This document shows, piece by piece, positions 38,401 to 53,400 of a stretch of 64,000 nt of DNA. Numbering within the stretch: the stretch's first letter is position 1; each line of letters opens with the position of its first letter. The DNA is taken from contig NC_092464.1 in NCBI RefSeq assembly GCF_047495875.1, positions 5,304,737 to 5,368,736 of the forward strand, written 5' to 3'. Source of the DNA: Pithys albifrons albifrons (taxonomy: Eukaryota > Chordata > Aves > Passeriformes > Thamnophilidae). The notes under the pieces are model-generated. The model had not been told where the DNA came from. It saw nothing but the letters and a program-made list of their open reading frames with translations, and ran no database searches. Made by a program: the position numbers and the translations under genes.

Positions 38401-41400
38401 TAAAAGACTTCAAATATTACAGTATTCTTGGAAAGAGTGGTTAATGGATTTTCTTCAGGTTTCAGGAAACACCTCCACCTGTGTGAAGAGAGCCACTGTG
38501 TTAAATAAATGATGATTAGTTTGCAGTGTATCAGTGCTCTTGGCAAATTGACTTGTTGCTATGAAAGCTTGAGCTGCATGACTTGTGTCATTGATTTTAT
38601 TTGTTTCAGCTGTGGAACAACAGCAAGTCATTGATCAAGTACACGTGGGAGAAAATCATGGCCTGTGAGATCATGGAAGTTGTGCCTCAAACTGGGGTCA
38701 TAGGTAAAGTTTCTGTGACTTGCAAGCATTAATGACAGAAATGACAGTAATTGATGATATCATCTAATGACAGTCACAGAGCATTTTAATGCAAACTGCA
38801 AAAATACCTGATCCCCAGCCCACTGCAGCCAGCAGGAGACTTAATTTAGTTCCAGAATCTTCAACAGCAGGTTTGCAGCACGTGGTTTCTTTGCAAAAAG
38901 CTGAGATAACACCTTGATTTTTTTCTCTTCTAGACATGAATAAATGCTGTGAATTTGAAGTGGCAATTACTGGGAGCAAACCTGGGGTCATCAGCCATAA
39001 CCTGCAGTGTCTCATTGAGCCATGTCCAGAGCCAGTTGTGCTGCATGTTGAGGCTGCTTTTAAGGTAAGGAGCTGTTTCTGCATCAAGTTTCTGCATCAC
39101 ACACAGTGCTTTTGCTTTCTGATATTTTCTGTGAAATCAAATATTAATCTTAGATAATATATGCTTCTTAATTACACTGTTTTAGCAGAGGTGTCCATTC
39201 TGATGTCTGTTTCTTGGTGTCCCAGGGTCCACATCTTTGTATTGATGTTCCCTCACTCCGGTTTGGATTGACTAAGCAGGGTGAGAGTGTGTTAAGAACC
39301 TTTGAGATTAAAAATCTGTGTCAGGTGCCAGCACAGTGGAGGATGCAAGAAAGCCAGGTTTGTTTGGCTGAAAGGAATGAACAGGTAAGTCACTGCTACA
39401 GCTGTCCATGTTCCCTCTTTACCTGTTTTTTAACTTCTGCTTAGGAGTTGTAGTGTTAATTCCAGCCATCAGAATTTCTAATTTTTCTGATTTCTTATGA
39501 AACTGCTCCACACAGTTTCATAAGTGCACAAGTTCTTTTGAGATTAAATGCTTCTTTACAATTTTTCTCTATTTCTATTTATTACAAATGCTCTGCCAGC
39601 CTGATCCAAAGACGGAGCATTTCCTGTATGACAGTGATTGCAGCAACTGCTGATATAAATAAGAGGTTATGTCTTTAGAGGAACTGAGGCTGCTAAACCC
39701 TCCTCACATACACAGCATCTTGGACAAGAATCTCAGCCCCCACCCCACACTGGTGCTCTTTCTGTTTCAACTCTTCCAACCATCCTTCCTCACCCTTCTG
39801 TCCAAGAATCTGTCTAACTTGTGTCATTTTGCTGCTGTTTGGGAGCAGATGCTGCTGCTGAGGCTGCTTCTCCTCCCTGTTCCCTCTCACTCCATGCACA
39901 GCCAACCCTGTTATGCCCTTGGCTGTGACTCCCCTTTTCTCAGAAACAAACTCCTGCCTCCTTGTGTTTTCACAAAGCTGGCACTGTGCTTACTGACACC
40001 AACCCAGGTGGGACTTGAGGGACAGAGAGAAAGGGCATGTCTGAGGAAAAACTAGGCACGTTCAAGCCCTAATTAGATTGTGTGGCTTCACCATTTTACC
40101 CTGACTTTGTAGATGGCAAAAAATTTGTTTCCTCTCTCCTCTCCCAGGTGTCTCCCTTTACCATCCAACCCTCAGCTGGAGAAATACCTCCTTTGGGTAT
40201 ATGCAGTGTGTCAGTTCAGTTCACATCACTACAGTGCCAGCGTCTCCAGACAGTATTGGAACTGGAGGTAGAAAATGGAAAAGGAAGGTAAGGGGGGAAA
40301 GCAGCATTCTGGTTTGGTTTTCCTGTGAGCTTTCACTTTTTCTGTTTTAAAACAAAGACATGAACTCAGAGTGGGGTTGTTTAAACTATCAATGAACTAT
40401 CAAATTGCCAATATCACTAAATAAACATAATCATCATTCTTCCCAGCATGCTGTTGTATGTCTAGCACATTTGATTAACAATAACAATAGACCATCTGTG
40501 TGTTTATTTCCAGTCATCTTCCTGTTTTTGTTGAAGTTCAGACCCCTCAAGCATGCCTGATATCTAGTCATCTAGTATTCACTGAAATTTATACAGGAGT
40601 TCCTGCCAAAGCAACCAGTAAACTTTTTAACCAGACAGTGCTGCCAGCAAAATACTTATGGGGAAAGGTAAATGCTCTTCTGATTTCAGAATAGTGGATG
40701 AAGCATACAGTAGGGATGGAAGTTGCAATTTTATAGAAATACAGGTAATGACTATTCTTAAAAGCTTTTCTGATGTATCTTTTGAGTCGTGATTGCTGTT
40801 TGCTGGTTTAGGAGCAGAACTTGAACTTGAGAGAAGCCTTTATGAAAAGATTAACTACCAGTTGATGTCAATATGTGCTTACTGTCTGTGGATCATCCCT
40901 GGGAGAATGGGGGGGAAGATGTGAGGGGCACACCATGCAAGCTACCAGAGTATTAAACAAAGTCCCATGACAGTTTAAGGTTTGCACTTAATTTAGTAGA
41001 ACAGAGAAACAAAATGATGCTTTTGAATTGTGTCTGAATTTTGGTTAAATTTCACATTCTGGGTGGGATTCAGCTTATGGATTTGGAACCCTACATTTAG
41101 TGTCAGTGTGCAGGGCTGTGCTCTGAACTCCCAGTCAATGGAAATTTGTCAGTGCCTTGGTCATTCAGATCCACTCCAACATCCAGAGTTCAGCCCAGCT
41201 GCCCACATAAAAGCACTCAGTGCCATCCAAGATGTCCTCAGGTACCTAAGGATCCTAACAGAGCATGTGGATGATATAGGACCTATAGAAAAACACTTTG
41301 GAATGTCTGGAACCTAGAAAGAGTACCTATAACACTTTTCCTGATACGTGACATTTGTGTGTGAGCAATTGAGTTGAAGTCCTGGATTTGTGCCATGTGC

Positions 41401-44400
41401 AGTTCTCACTTAGGGAAGGTGCCAACGCCAGGATTGTCTCCTCCACCTCTGCAGTGGAGAGAGAAGGAACTCCTCTAGGATCCTGCTCCAATATCAGATA
41501 GGTTAGCTTCTCCCTGGAAAGGCTTGTGACTGTGGGAGGGATGGCAGTGACTCTGCTGCCAGCCCAGAAGCCCCAGCTGGGCACCTGAAGTCCTTTGGAA
41601 TGAATGTAGGCATGAGGATCTTATTACCCATGGGCAGTTGTAAACCAAGTCTGACAGAGTGTACATGTTGTACCTGAAAGTGTCCTAAACCTGAGAGTAA
41701 CTTGGTCTTTACAGTCCTCTTTGATGAGAAGAAATAATCTGAGAGAATCAGCATTAGTCTGAAAGTCTGTCCTTTCTGTCTGCCAGCTCATTGGAAGCCA
41801 GGCAGTTTCCTGCTCCGTTGCTGTCTCCCCAGCCAGTGGCACCCTAGGCCCAAATGAGGAACAAGAATTCTGCATAGAACTGTCTGCCAGCATCGTGGTA
41901 AAGTTAAAAACTGAGCAGTTTTATCAAAACAGCAACACTGGCTTTTTCATCTCACCTCCATCTGGCTAAAGGAAACAATTTATGTACAAAATTCCATGCT
42001 CTTTTTTCCTGTACAGTATCTGTGAAATTGCTTTGCTGTAAAGGTCCCATGGTTGGAAGGCAAGAATTAAAGTAGTGCACATGGTGTGCAGTTTCTACAC
42101 TGACTCCTTGTTTATCAGCTGTTCCTACTTTATTTCTTTCTTGAATGCCTGTTCAATTGCTCTTAATGCTTATCACCCTTCCTGGAGCATACAGATCCTT
42201 GCTTTAGATTATTCTAAATGAAATGGAGCAGGCTGATATATAAAGTATACACATGGTTTTCTGAATGCATCTGGGCTTGTGGCATTCTTAAATTTGAAAA
42301 CGTAAAAGAGGCTTATAGGACTGAGAATCTGAAAAATAGGGAGTAGACTGCAAACCTTGAAAACTTCAGGAATTTAGCCACAGACTTTGTAGTGGCATTC
42401 AAACAGCTCAGTTAATGCAACTAAATAAAGGGGCTTCCTATAGGGTGTGGTGTCTTAGTTCCCATTGTAGTCACTGGAGACCTAAATTTCATTTATTTGC
42501 TTAAAAGTTGATGTTCAGCATTATCAGAGATAGTATGTAAAAGGTATGTAGATATGACACTGGGGAACATGGTTTAGTGGTGGCCTTGGCAGTGCTGGGT
42601 TGATGGTTGGACTCGGTGATCTTAGAGGTCTTTTCCAAACTAAATGATTCTATGATTCAACACTTGTAGTATAGGAATTGTGCCCAAAATCCCTCGTGGA
42701 ACGGGTTTATGTTCACAGGCTGATCCAGGTACAAAAAATAGCCCCAAATTTTAGCTCAGTACTCCCTTCTAAGGACCTCCAACACTGGCAAAAAATGCAC
42801 AGAAAACAATTCAGTAAAGCTTCTCACAATTCTATTGTTCTGGTTTTAATCCAGGGAAGTTTATACATGTTTTTAAAACAAATTTCCTAATGAGGCTGCC
42901 TTTCCTCTGTGATATTTGCTTCATTCACTTGATTCTTTGCTTTTCAGGGTGAGCTAAAAGACCTTGTCCTTTCCTGTAGCATAGAAGACATGGTTGAACC
43001 CCTCTTTCTGAGCATTTCTGGAGAAGTGAAGGGACTACATGTCATCTACTCAGTACCTTGTGACAGTGAAGTTACCAGGTATATCTGACTGATTATTATT
43101 TTATTTTTCTGCCATGTAGTATGATTACTGTATTTTGGAACATGCTCATCTTCATATCTTTTCATATAAGTAAATGTGGCTTTAATTTGGTAGGTTGGCA
43201 TGTTATATGATAGAAATTTTACCCCAAATAGATCTTTATATGAATAGAAGTGAAAAAATGAAAAGCAGAAAATGCTGATGACAAAAATGATCCTTTTACA
43301 CTGGGCAGCACAACCCTATCATGCATGTTGCACGTTTTAAAATCTACTGAAATTATCTTTGGCATTAGAAAATAAGACCCATCTTTAAATACTAATGTTA
43401 AATTTTCTGGCAGTGAGGAAAGGCAAATGTCACAAAGCCCTTGTGATTTTCTTTTGGACTTTGGGTCTGAAGTTGCATTCAGTGATGTCGTAAAGCGACA
43501 GCTAATTCTTACCAATCCCACTGGAATCGGTGCTCCATTCACACTGGAAGTTGAGTATTTCACTGCCTCTGTACCAACTCCAGAACAAGGAATCGGCCTG
43601 TAAGTCTTACTTTTCTGCATAATGACTCAAATACTAATTTAGGTCTGGATTACACCTGAAATCAGATTTTTTTGTTTCAAGCTCCTCAAGGTACCTGGTG
43701 AAAAGAAGAGGGCCTGTCACAAAACATGCAGCCAGAAAAGCACAGTCAGGTATGAGAATAGTTCTTAATTCCTTCAGTGGAGAGAAAGTAAAAGCCAACT
43801 GACTACCATATTCAGCACTGAATGTGCCAGTCAGGTACATAATTTCCTGGTTGGAGTATCTACTGAAGTCTAAACTGTTAAATTACTTAATTTTCAGTTT
43901 ATTCTTGAGACCGAAAGCCCACACTATATAACCATTAGGTCAACCTCTCTCTTCTCCCTCTGCTTTTTTCTCTCTCCCAGTCCCTTTCTTTCTCTCTGTC
44001 ATTCATCTTTTTCTTAAAAACAACAGTCTGAAACAAAGATGGTGATTCTGGTGATAGTCCCCTCCCAGGAACCCTCCTAGCACACTGTATGGATGACATA
44101 CAGAATATTTGGCTATTTCTCTCCTGCACAGTTTTCCAGGACCACTGCAGCAAACTTTCCTCCCTGAGACCCTTTAATATACCCTCCCCACTGTGGAAAG
44201 CTGCAGCACAGTCCATCTGTCATTTCTGATGTGTTGTGCTGAAAAATGAAAATATTTGGAGCCACATGAGGCTCAGGGAGGGGGGGAATGGGAGCGAAAT
44301 GCTGTGAAGTGTGGATGTGTCTTCTGTATCCAAAATAAAACTTGCACATATTGGTACCTTGCCATAGTGTTTGGTATGTTTCACAGGCAGAGCTTTTCAG

Positions 44401-47400
44401 CTGTTGAGTTAGTGCTTAAGGTTGGAAAAAATGCTGTTCTGACAGATTCCATGCAAGCCTTTAGACTAAGGCCAGGTGACTCAGAATGTGGAAAGGCTTT
44501 GCTCTTTGTAACTCACTCCTTGTGTGGAAGAGCACACAGAGGTAAACAGGCAGCTGCTAATAGAACAATAACCACTCAGCACAAATCCCAGACTATTTTT
44601 CTAAATTTGAAGGTGTGATTTCATGTAACCAGTTAGTGCCTTGCATATCCCAGAGAGTCCTGGATCAGGTTGTTGAAAGGGAGCCCTGCTATAAAATATT
44701 CTGGGCAAGAATTAGCCCTCAAAAAAAAAAAGACCCACTGCAGAAGAGAACTTATATAAAATTGAGTTGTGTGAATGATCCCAGGTTTTTTTGAAGCCAG
44801 TGAGGTCAAGCTGATTAACACCAGCTAAAACCATGGTCCTATGTATTCTTTGACTAACTTTGTGCCATTTTCTCAAAATTCATCAAATGCTTCTTTGCTG
44901 TGCTCCTTCAGAGTTTGCATCAGCAGTGCTGTCTCAGGGGAAGGGAGCAGCTTTCCATATACAGCCTTCCACAGGAATTCTGAAAGCCTTCCAGCAGCTC
45001 AGCATAGAAATAGCAGCTTACAACAACATGTGGGGAGAGTACCAGGATAATCTGGTCTGTAAGGTAGGTGAGGTTTTGGTTTCAAGTGAAGTATTGCTGT
45101 GGCAGATTTTACACCAATTATATTTCCCAGATTCCTTTCTGTTATAAATACTTCTCCAGGTTTTTAGGACTTCTGTGAAAATTCAGGGTAGATGTTGTTA
45201 TACCACTACCTGCAACAACAGGTGAGGAACAATTGTTTGCTGTTACAGTTTAGTTTTGGGCGTGACATGTTTATCCTTTGGGGTGTTTTCATGTGCCTTT
45301 TAAATGACTGAAGTAGTTTTGATTTATAACATCTGTTTGGTAGCTGGCCAGTGCTCTGCTCTGCTCTACCAATGCAATGTATTGTGTTGTATGGAAAAGC
45401 AGCAGGAAAGCTGATAAATGCATGAGGTATTGCATTTTATCCTGCTGAGAAGAGGAGTTGTTAGCATATGAATTAGATGCTGTCAAAAGAAACTAACCAG
45501 AATTTTTTGAAAATCCAATCAGTTTTCAAAACTTATCTTTGTATCACAAAGAACTAAAGTTTTATGTTGATTCTAATACCGAAAATTCATTTTTAATAGG
45601 TGGGAGACTTACAGCCTAAATTAATTCCTATGCAAATGACTGTGAAAGACTGTCCCATCTTCCTGCAGATGATAGGACAGCAAACAGTGTCACCCATTAT
45701 CAGGTATAGTGCAAAATAGTCAGAGGAATCAAATAATTAAATATCATTGGACTATAGCCAACATACACCCCTGTTCATCTCATATTGTGATATAATGAGA
45801 AGGTCAGCAAAATACTGTCAGAATACAATATCTTCTTCTAGAACATCAACACATTTGTCTCTGCCAACATAATTAGAAGGTGCTCTGCATGCAAGGCTGC
45901 TCAGGTTTGCCAGCTATCCCTGTCCTGGGCTTGCAGTCATGAAGTTCACCCAGTCCAGCCTCATCTGACTCTGTGGATGTGGGAACTCATCATTTCTAAT
46001 GATCAGCTCCCATCATCCACACCTTATTTCTCCCTGGCCCTTTGCCTGGAGCAGGAGAAATGCAGCCCCAAGGTAAATAGGGATAGAGGAAAGTTTAAGC
46101 CCTCTCATTGCAGTTGAATCTACACCTCTGAGTGAGGGGTAAGGGTTGGTTTATGGGGACCATGGCATTGCACGTCGTTACCCTGAAATGTCTGACAGCT
46201 AAAAAAATATTGGGGAAAAAAAAAAAGAGACTGATGAAATAGAACAATATTTTACTTCACAGTGTAGGCCATGCTTTACCTGAGAGCCACTCTTAACTGG
46301 CTGCCAGTGCAGCCAGGTTTGTTTCCACTTTCAAACCACTCTTTAATGATGTCAAACAGTTTTGTTCTCTGCATAACAAGGTTCCCCCCTCAGGTTTGGC
46401 ACTCATGTCTCAGGAGGGTCTCCTGTCCATCGGAGGATCCAGCTCAAAAATCCCACTCCCTTTGGTAAGGATGACTTTTGTGCAGCACTTTCATTGCATT
46501 CCTTATGAGAATAAAAATAGAACCCATTAACATGTTAATTAGTGGGTCTACTTGTTTCCTAATCAAGATGGGTTTTGTAAAATAAGAGTAGTATATAAGA
46601 GAGTGACTCTGTGTGTTACTATGGAACTGCATGTCCTATCCTGAGGTGGATGGGGTTTCCCTCAATGAAATGATTGAAACTCTGGATTTTTCATCCTGTC
46701 CTTATAACTCTCTCATAATACTAACCCTGGTCAGTCAGATGTGCTACCTGCTTCTTGGTGGCATCATCTAGCTCTTTTGTGTTTAGTCTTTTTAGCTCTT
46801 GGGTGAAATTCTAAGCTTTTCAGAGCATTTTTTTTCTGAATGCCACCGAACATGTTTGCTTAAACAAAATACATGATTTATTTTAATGTTATTAAAAGAT
46901 TTAGGACCTAGAAAGTGTTTACAGCAAGCATGGTAAGCTTCAGAAATGTTTTAATACACACAAATTGCCACACACAAATTTGTTAATTGGCACTCTGGTT
47001 CTCTGGTACCAACAAAGCTGTGAGTCCTCTCTCTGACCAGCAGGAATTGTCCTTTCTCCTTTCTAATTCAGACATCCGCCTGGACTTTGAAGTTTACAAC
47101 CAAGAGGAAGATGATGAAAAGCTGGTGGACCTGTTGTTGCTCTTTGAAGACCCTTTTCCTCCTCAGGACATGGATGGAAATGAGGCTGCATCCAGTGGTA
47201 GCACCTCAGAGTCAGAGATCGTGTTAAAGTTGGATCAAACTGCTGTTCCCTGTGGAATCATTTATCCCGCTTCCCAAACCACAGATGAGGTCAGCTGTTA
47301 GGCTGTTTCTTATGCTGCTGCTGAGATACATGATGGGTTTTTTGGCATGAAAGTTGAAAACAATAACAGGAGATATAACTTGTAGCTAAGAGCTGGATTG

Positions 47401-50400
47401 TTAAAAGAAATGTCAGCTCCTCTCAGTCAAAAATGCAGTACGTGAGCAGTGGGGATCAGCAATCAGTGTCCAGAAGGAGCTATAAGCAATTAGCTCTCCT
47501 TCAAACTGTTAAAGAAGCTGGAGAGATACTTTTTAAAGTACTGTCCTTGAGAAATTAATGCCATTATTACATAAAATAATTGCCATAATTAAAGCTCCTT
47601 GATGTGGGTCTGTTTTTCTCATGAGTGCTTTATGTTGTCAACATGTGCTGCAATCAGGGAGCAGAATCTAACCTGTAAAGTTCAAATTGCAGCTAATTAT
47701 ATGGAGGTATTTATCCCAGTGCTAAAATTGGATTAGTTCTGTTACTGTGTTAGAATATGGTAACATCTATTACACCTGAAGTTTGATTATAATGTGGCAA
47801 TTTACTGTCTTGAAGGGCTGGTAGTGACAGGGAAACTATCCCTCAACATATATATATTTATCTGGCAAAATCTTTACAGAAAAGATACTAAAATCACATT
47901 TTCTCCATTTCAGCTCAGAAGGCATAGTTGTTTTGAACACACTTCTAACCTTTCATGTGCACCAAGGGAACATTATTGCCCTGGAGTGCTGGTTTGTACA
48001 GTGGGCAGAGGTGTCATCGTTGGGTGCTTCTCTGGGTAGAACAGCACCCAACCATGCACATTTTCCAAGGAATTCAGGAGCAGTTTCTGGAGAGCTACTC
48101 TGTGCATGAGAAAGTTAATGCACAGGACACATGTCCAGCCTTTGTGCCAGAAAGAAAGAAACTGGAGCTGGCCACAATAGTGACCAGTGCAGCAGTTCCC
48201 TGTGCACATCACTCACATTCCTCTGCTGCAGCGTAACAGCTTTAACCATTCCCCACCCCTGTGTCCCTGCAGCCTCCAGCCTCTGACAGCAAGCAGAAGC
48301 AAAGCAGCAGCCAGGAGCCTACAGGAGAGAAAATGGTCTCTGTACTTTTGCGACCTCATGAAGGGGTTCCTGCAGACAGCCCCTACTCCATTACTCCAAG
48401 ACAGATAGTAAGCTTTTGTTTATTTTGTGCTTAGATTTAGCATATTTTCTGCAGGGCAGAGGAGACAGAGAATGAGAAGAAGGTAGCTTTGAGATTGGTT
48501 TGCTCTAATTAAACAGTGAATCAGTAACCTGGAAGTCTTTGGGGTCTTCAAGGTGATCATGAGAAGAGTTTTCAAAGTCAACAGAAAGTGTCCCACCTAC
48601 ATTTGAGCAGTGAACCAATGACTGGAGTGAAGTGTTCAGTTGTACTGGACTCTCCAGAGTGGCATCTCTGGTCTTCTCACTTGGGCTGACTTGGTGAAAT
48701 GTGAAAGCCATCCAGGCTGAAGCTTTGGAAACATGTTATTTAACCATGATAGACTTGCTAAGGAGATGTGAAAGAGCTGGAAATCAGGCTGCCAGGAAAG
48801 GGGTGCTCTACTGACAACTCTTTCAGATATACTGTTGTAACCCACAATGTTTCAGAAATAACTGGTGCAAATACAGGCCACAGGGTCACAATCCCTTAGG
48901 AGTATCACAAAGTTAAAACAGCACTGGGAACACCTAACTATGAGTGACAGGCTGCCCAAAATATCAGTGTGTCAATTTTAATTTTAAATATTAGTAATTT
49001 TCTTTGCCAAAGAGTTTTAGTTACAAGCTAGAATGAGCTAAAGATTACATAAAAGAAATAATGACAGAAATGGCATCTCAAAGATGTGAAGCTGCAGTCA
49101 ACTCTAGGGTGACTGAGGCTGAGACTGGTCAGACAAACAAGTGCCTCCCTGTGGAGGCAGCTCCAATGGGGTGTAGCCAGCAGCAATATCAGGATTTAAC
49201 CATAACCTACACAGTGCACCTAAAGAAAGCAGAATCTAGTCAACCTGTAAATCCCAGAAAATCCACTGCAGCTGACTAGTGCATTTGATTACATTCCCTG
49301 CTGTCCTGTAAAATTAAAAAATAGCTAAGACTAAACTGAACTGTAAAAATACTCTTAGTTCACACTTGCAACTCTACAAAAAGTGTTTCTTGTTTCTGTA
49401 AGTTGAGGGACAATCACGTGAGGTAGCCAAGGAGTAAGAGTAGGCAGAACTGAGTGTTTTTACAAACAAGCAAATATGTACATATATTTGTGAGAGGGTT
49501 GGTCTGTGACTGTGCTTAAACTCTGGTGATCCTAAAGGGTGCTTACACTGATATTTGCAGCTGAAATAATTGTCAGTTTTGCTGTCATATGTTGGCATTT
49601 TAGCGCGAGCCTGAGCGTAGCCCATGCCCGGGGGATTTCATGCTGCTTGTGCAACTCGGCTTTGACAGCTGAGTGCTGGGGGTGCTTGTGCAATCTCAGG
49701 CAGTTCCCTGCAGGAAACGATTCTCTCCCGGCCGCAGGTGATTCCAGGAGGTGGCAGCAGCGACGTTTACATCTCGCTCACCCCGAGCATCCTCCCGGAG
49801 ACCGCGACTGAGCTGCGGTGTGAGGGGCTGCTGCTGGGCTTCATGAGCCTGGACGACAAGGTAAACCGACTGTCACAGCAAGGCTAAAGGTGGCTGGGAA
49901 ATAATCGTTGCCCTTCCTGTAATTTATGTACAGGCTCCTGTGTACCTGGCCAGTCTGTATAAACAGATTGTTCCTGCTACCTTGTACATCCTTCCTTGCC
50001 CGGGGTTGTTCATCTGTTGCATTTGTCCTTTAGCTTGGAAAGCATTCTGGGGTGGGAATGTCACCATCTTCTCTCATTGTCTGGGCCAGCAGACCCCAGA
50101 CAAAAGCCCAGGATTTGAAATGCTATCACAACATCAGGTTTTATTGATAACAATAGTTAACAATGGGAATGAGAGTCAGGACTGCTGAATCCTGTTCCTG
50201 GCTCTGTATCCACCTTCCTGTGTGAATTTGGACAGCATATCTCTCCTCTGGGAACTTCCTCTTCAATGACTGCAAGTGCAGCTCACAGGCTGATGTGAGG
50301 CTTGAATAGTATTTTATGAATGGCTCAGCAATTTTCTGATAGGAATCATTGTAAAGGTGCAAGGTAAAATGAGATTAGCTCAGTTGGTTAAAAACTTGGT

Positions 50401-53400
50401 TGTAAAAATGCCCAAGGTCATGGGTTCAATCCCCTGTGTGGGCCATTGACTTAAGAGCTGGACTCAGTGATCCTTGTGGGTCCCTTCCAACTCAGAATAG
50501 TCTGTGATTCCATGAATAACAATAGAATATTTAATAAAAGCAATGCTAATATCCCTGATTCCTGAAAGAAGAAATGTAGAATCATAGAGTGGTTTAGGTT
50601 GGAAGGGGCCTAAAAGAGCATCTAGTGCCAACTTCCTGTGATGGACAAGGACATTTTCAACCAGAAAATTGCTCCCTGCCCTATCCAGACTGGCCTCAAA
50701 TGCTTCCAGGGATTAGGCATTGACAGCTTCTCTGGGCAACCTGCACCACTGCCTCGCCATCCTCAGAGTGAAGAATTTCTTCCTGACATCTGATCTAAAC
50801 CTGCCCTGCATCTGTATGACCCACAGCCTGCAGAGTTCACCTATTGCTGGCTTTTGCTGTTCCATCATGTCTTAAAAACAAGTCCTACACAGCCAAAATA
50901 GGATTCTCTTTGACAAACAGCCTCTTAGGCTAAAAGTAGATTTCGGGTTTAGAGCTGTCATTTTATAAATAATTTCTATTTTTATTTTGTTGTCAGCTTG
51001 CAAGGAGGGTGCCTAACAAGGTGAACCGCACACAGGGCTATGAAGCTCCAACGTTACGAGTTACCTTGGAAGGTTTCCTGAGGCATCCTCTGTGAGTGCC
51101 ATCATGCTGATGCCTGGGATCCACATGGAATGTGTCAGTCTGGAGGCTCTGACCAGCTCTGGTTCTTTACCCTCAGGTTAAAGGTAGAAATGGGTCACGA
51201 CAGAGGAATGGTGTTTTATTCAATGGCAAGTGATCTCCTACCTGCTAAACCTCTATTAGAAGTAAGTATTTCCCACATGGATGCATTTGGCTGGGTGGTT
51301 CTGCTGTGAGAATTTAGAGCTGTATACATGTGGCTTTGAAAATATGTCTTTATCACCAGTGGCCTCATTTTCTATAGTGCACATAACTAAATAGTACAAG
51401 TTTTTATTAGCCAGAAATATGCAGAGTCCAGACAAAGCCTATTTTATACAACTTTCTCTTTCTTCATGGGGGAGTAGAAGAATAAGTTCTGATTTTCAGG
51501 ATATGAAGGTCCAATAGCAGAATGAGTCACTTCAGTTTCTGTGACCCTTGACATTCAAAGACTTTTGTACTTTATTACATTATTTGTATTTTGGTTTTTT
51601 GCTCAAGAAATGTTGAAAAACACACATAGAAAACACTGGGTCACTTCAGGGTAAAGTCCTGCAGATCCCACTGGTGCTCAGTGACCAGACCAGCACAAAC
51701 CTCTCCAGAGAGTTAAAACTAACCAGTTCTGAATCACTTCTCCCCCAGGTTTTGACAGATTCAGTAATGACTCAGAGTTTGAAACTCATCAATTGCACCA
51801 AGGCTCCTCTGTACTTCAGGCTCCTTCTGTCTATGCCCTTCAGCGTGTCCAGCGCAGATCCCCAAAAGAGCACCAAAACATCCCACAGCAAGAAGGAGGG
51901 AAGAGAACACCAACTGCAATATGTCCTTTATCCACAGCAAAACATGCTGGTAGGCTCAAAAATAATCATCCTGTGCCAGAATAGAGTTTAGTAATTGGTG
52001 TGTTAGTGTGGCCCGGATGAACTGCAGAAAAACACAACTAGCATAGGAATCTCCCAGTTTCAGGGGAAATAGTTATATACTAGAAAATGTTGATTACTAC
52101 CATTTTGCCTGCTGCATTGCAGGTAAAGATTATTTTTCTGTAGTGGCCTCAATGTGCTTTCCCCATAAAATCTGACCTGTTCCAAATTCCTGCAGACAAC
52201 CCTCACTTAATATCAATAGCTATATATATGCTGGACAAATTAAAATATTTCCAAAGCCTCTCATTTCCTTAAATTTGATTCAGGCAGTGGAAAGGAGAGG
52301 AAAATTTGATTAGTTTTGGGTGTACAAATTACATTCAAGGAAATGAAGTCCTGGAGTAGAGAATTAGGTAACGTGCAAAGAATGAATAAAAGTTGCATTT
52401 TTGAAGTGTGCTTCTCATTTTGCTGTATTCATTTTGACAGAGACACACACACATCTCAGTTCTGTGTGTGTGGGAAGAAAGAGGGCCTTACATGTCTAGG
52501 ACAGCTTTGGGAATATGGATTTGTAACCTCAGGATTTCAGAACCTTTAGCTTGCTAGAGACTGTTTCTCCCCTGTGGTTCAGAGATCAGCTGTTCACCTT
52601 TACACTCTGTGTACTGGATTCATAGGAAATCACTGTGTTTTTTTCTCTAATTATAATGCTTTGTTCCAGTGGGAATTTGGCTGCTGGCATGACACCTTTG
52701 AGTTCCAGTGGGAAAATGTGTGCCTGGGTCTTTGTCTAATGTTTACTTTGGATTTCCTGCACACAGTGTCATCTTCTGTGATCATCATCTGAATTCCTCT
52801 TCCCACAGGTGAAAGTGTCATTCCACACAACTCTGGAGCTACTGAGGTATCAGCATTTGCCAGATACCCAGCTGCTTCCTGGATTCCAAGTGCTCCAGCT
52901 GGAGAATGGAGAGAGAAAGTTGAAGTTTAATCAAAATCTGGTCATTGAGCACAGTAACTACACTACCCAGGTAAAATCAGAACAGGATCTTGGGCCCTGG
53001 GAAAGGGCTAATTCAGCAGCTTCTCTGACTCAGTTTAGGATTCATTCAGCCTTGAACTACACTACAGCCACCCCTGGAGTAAATGGTGTCATTTGGGAAA
53101 AGAGAATGGCTATAGGGCTGCTGCCTGCTGAGGCTGCTGTGACTCTCAGGTGGACAGAGCAGTGTGTGGGGTCACACCCTGGTGCTGGTACCTCAGCTCC
53201 CTGCAGAGTGGGACAGCCTGGATGACACGGCTCAGTCAAAGGGCCACACACCCAGTCACAGTGTGACTCTGAGAATGGGGTCAGGGCTGTCTCAGTGAAC
53301 AAGCCAGTGCCTGAGTCACCAGGCACTGCCTCCTGCAGCACCCAAAAACTTCTGGGAAAGGCTTCTGAGTCTGTCAGACTCCTGCAGTGTGGTCACAGCC

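Noticed and set aside
50368..50450. Possible functional tRNA-Ile gene
   Set aside because: The anticodon arm region is altered (A-rich insertion-like sequence) and the body runs straight into a CR1 tail, so it is a SINE head.
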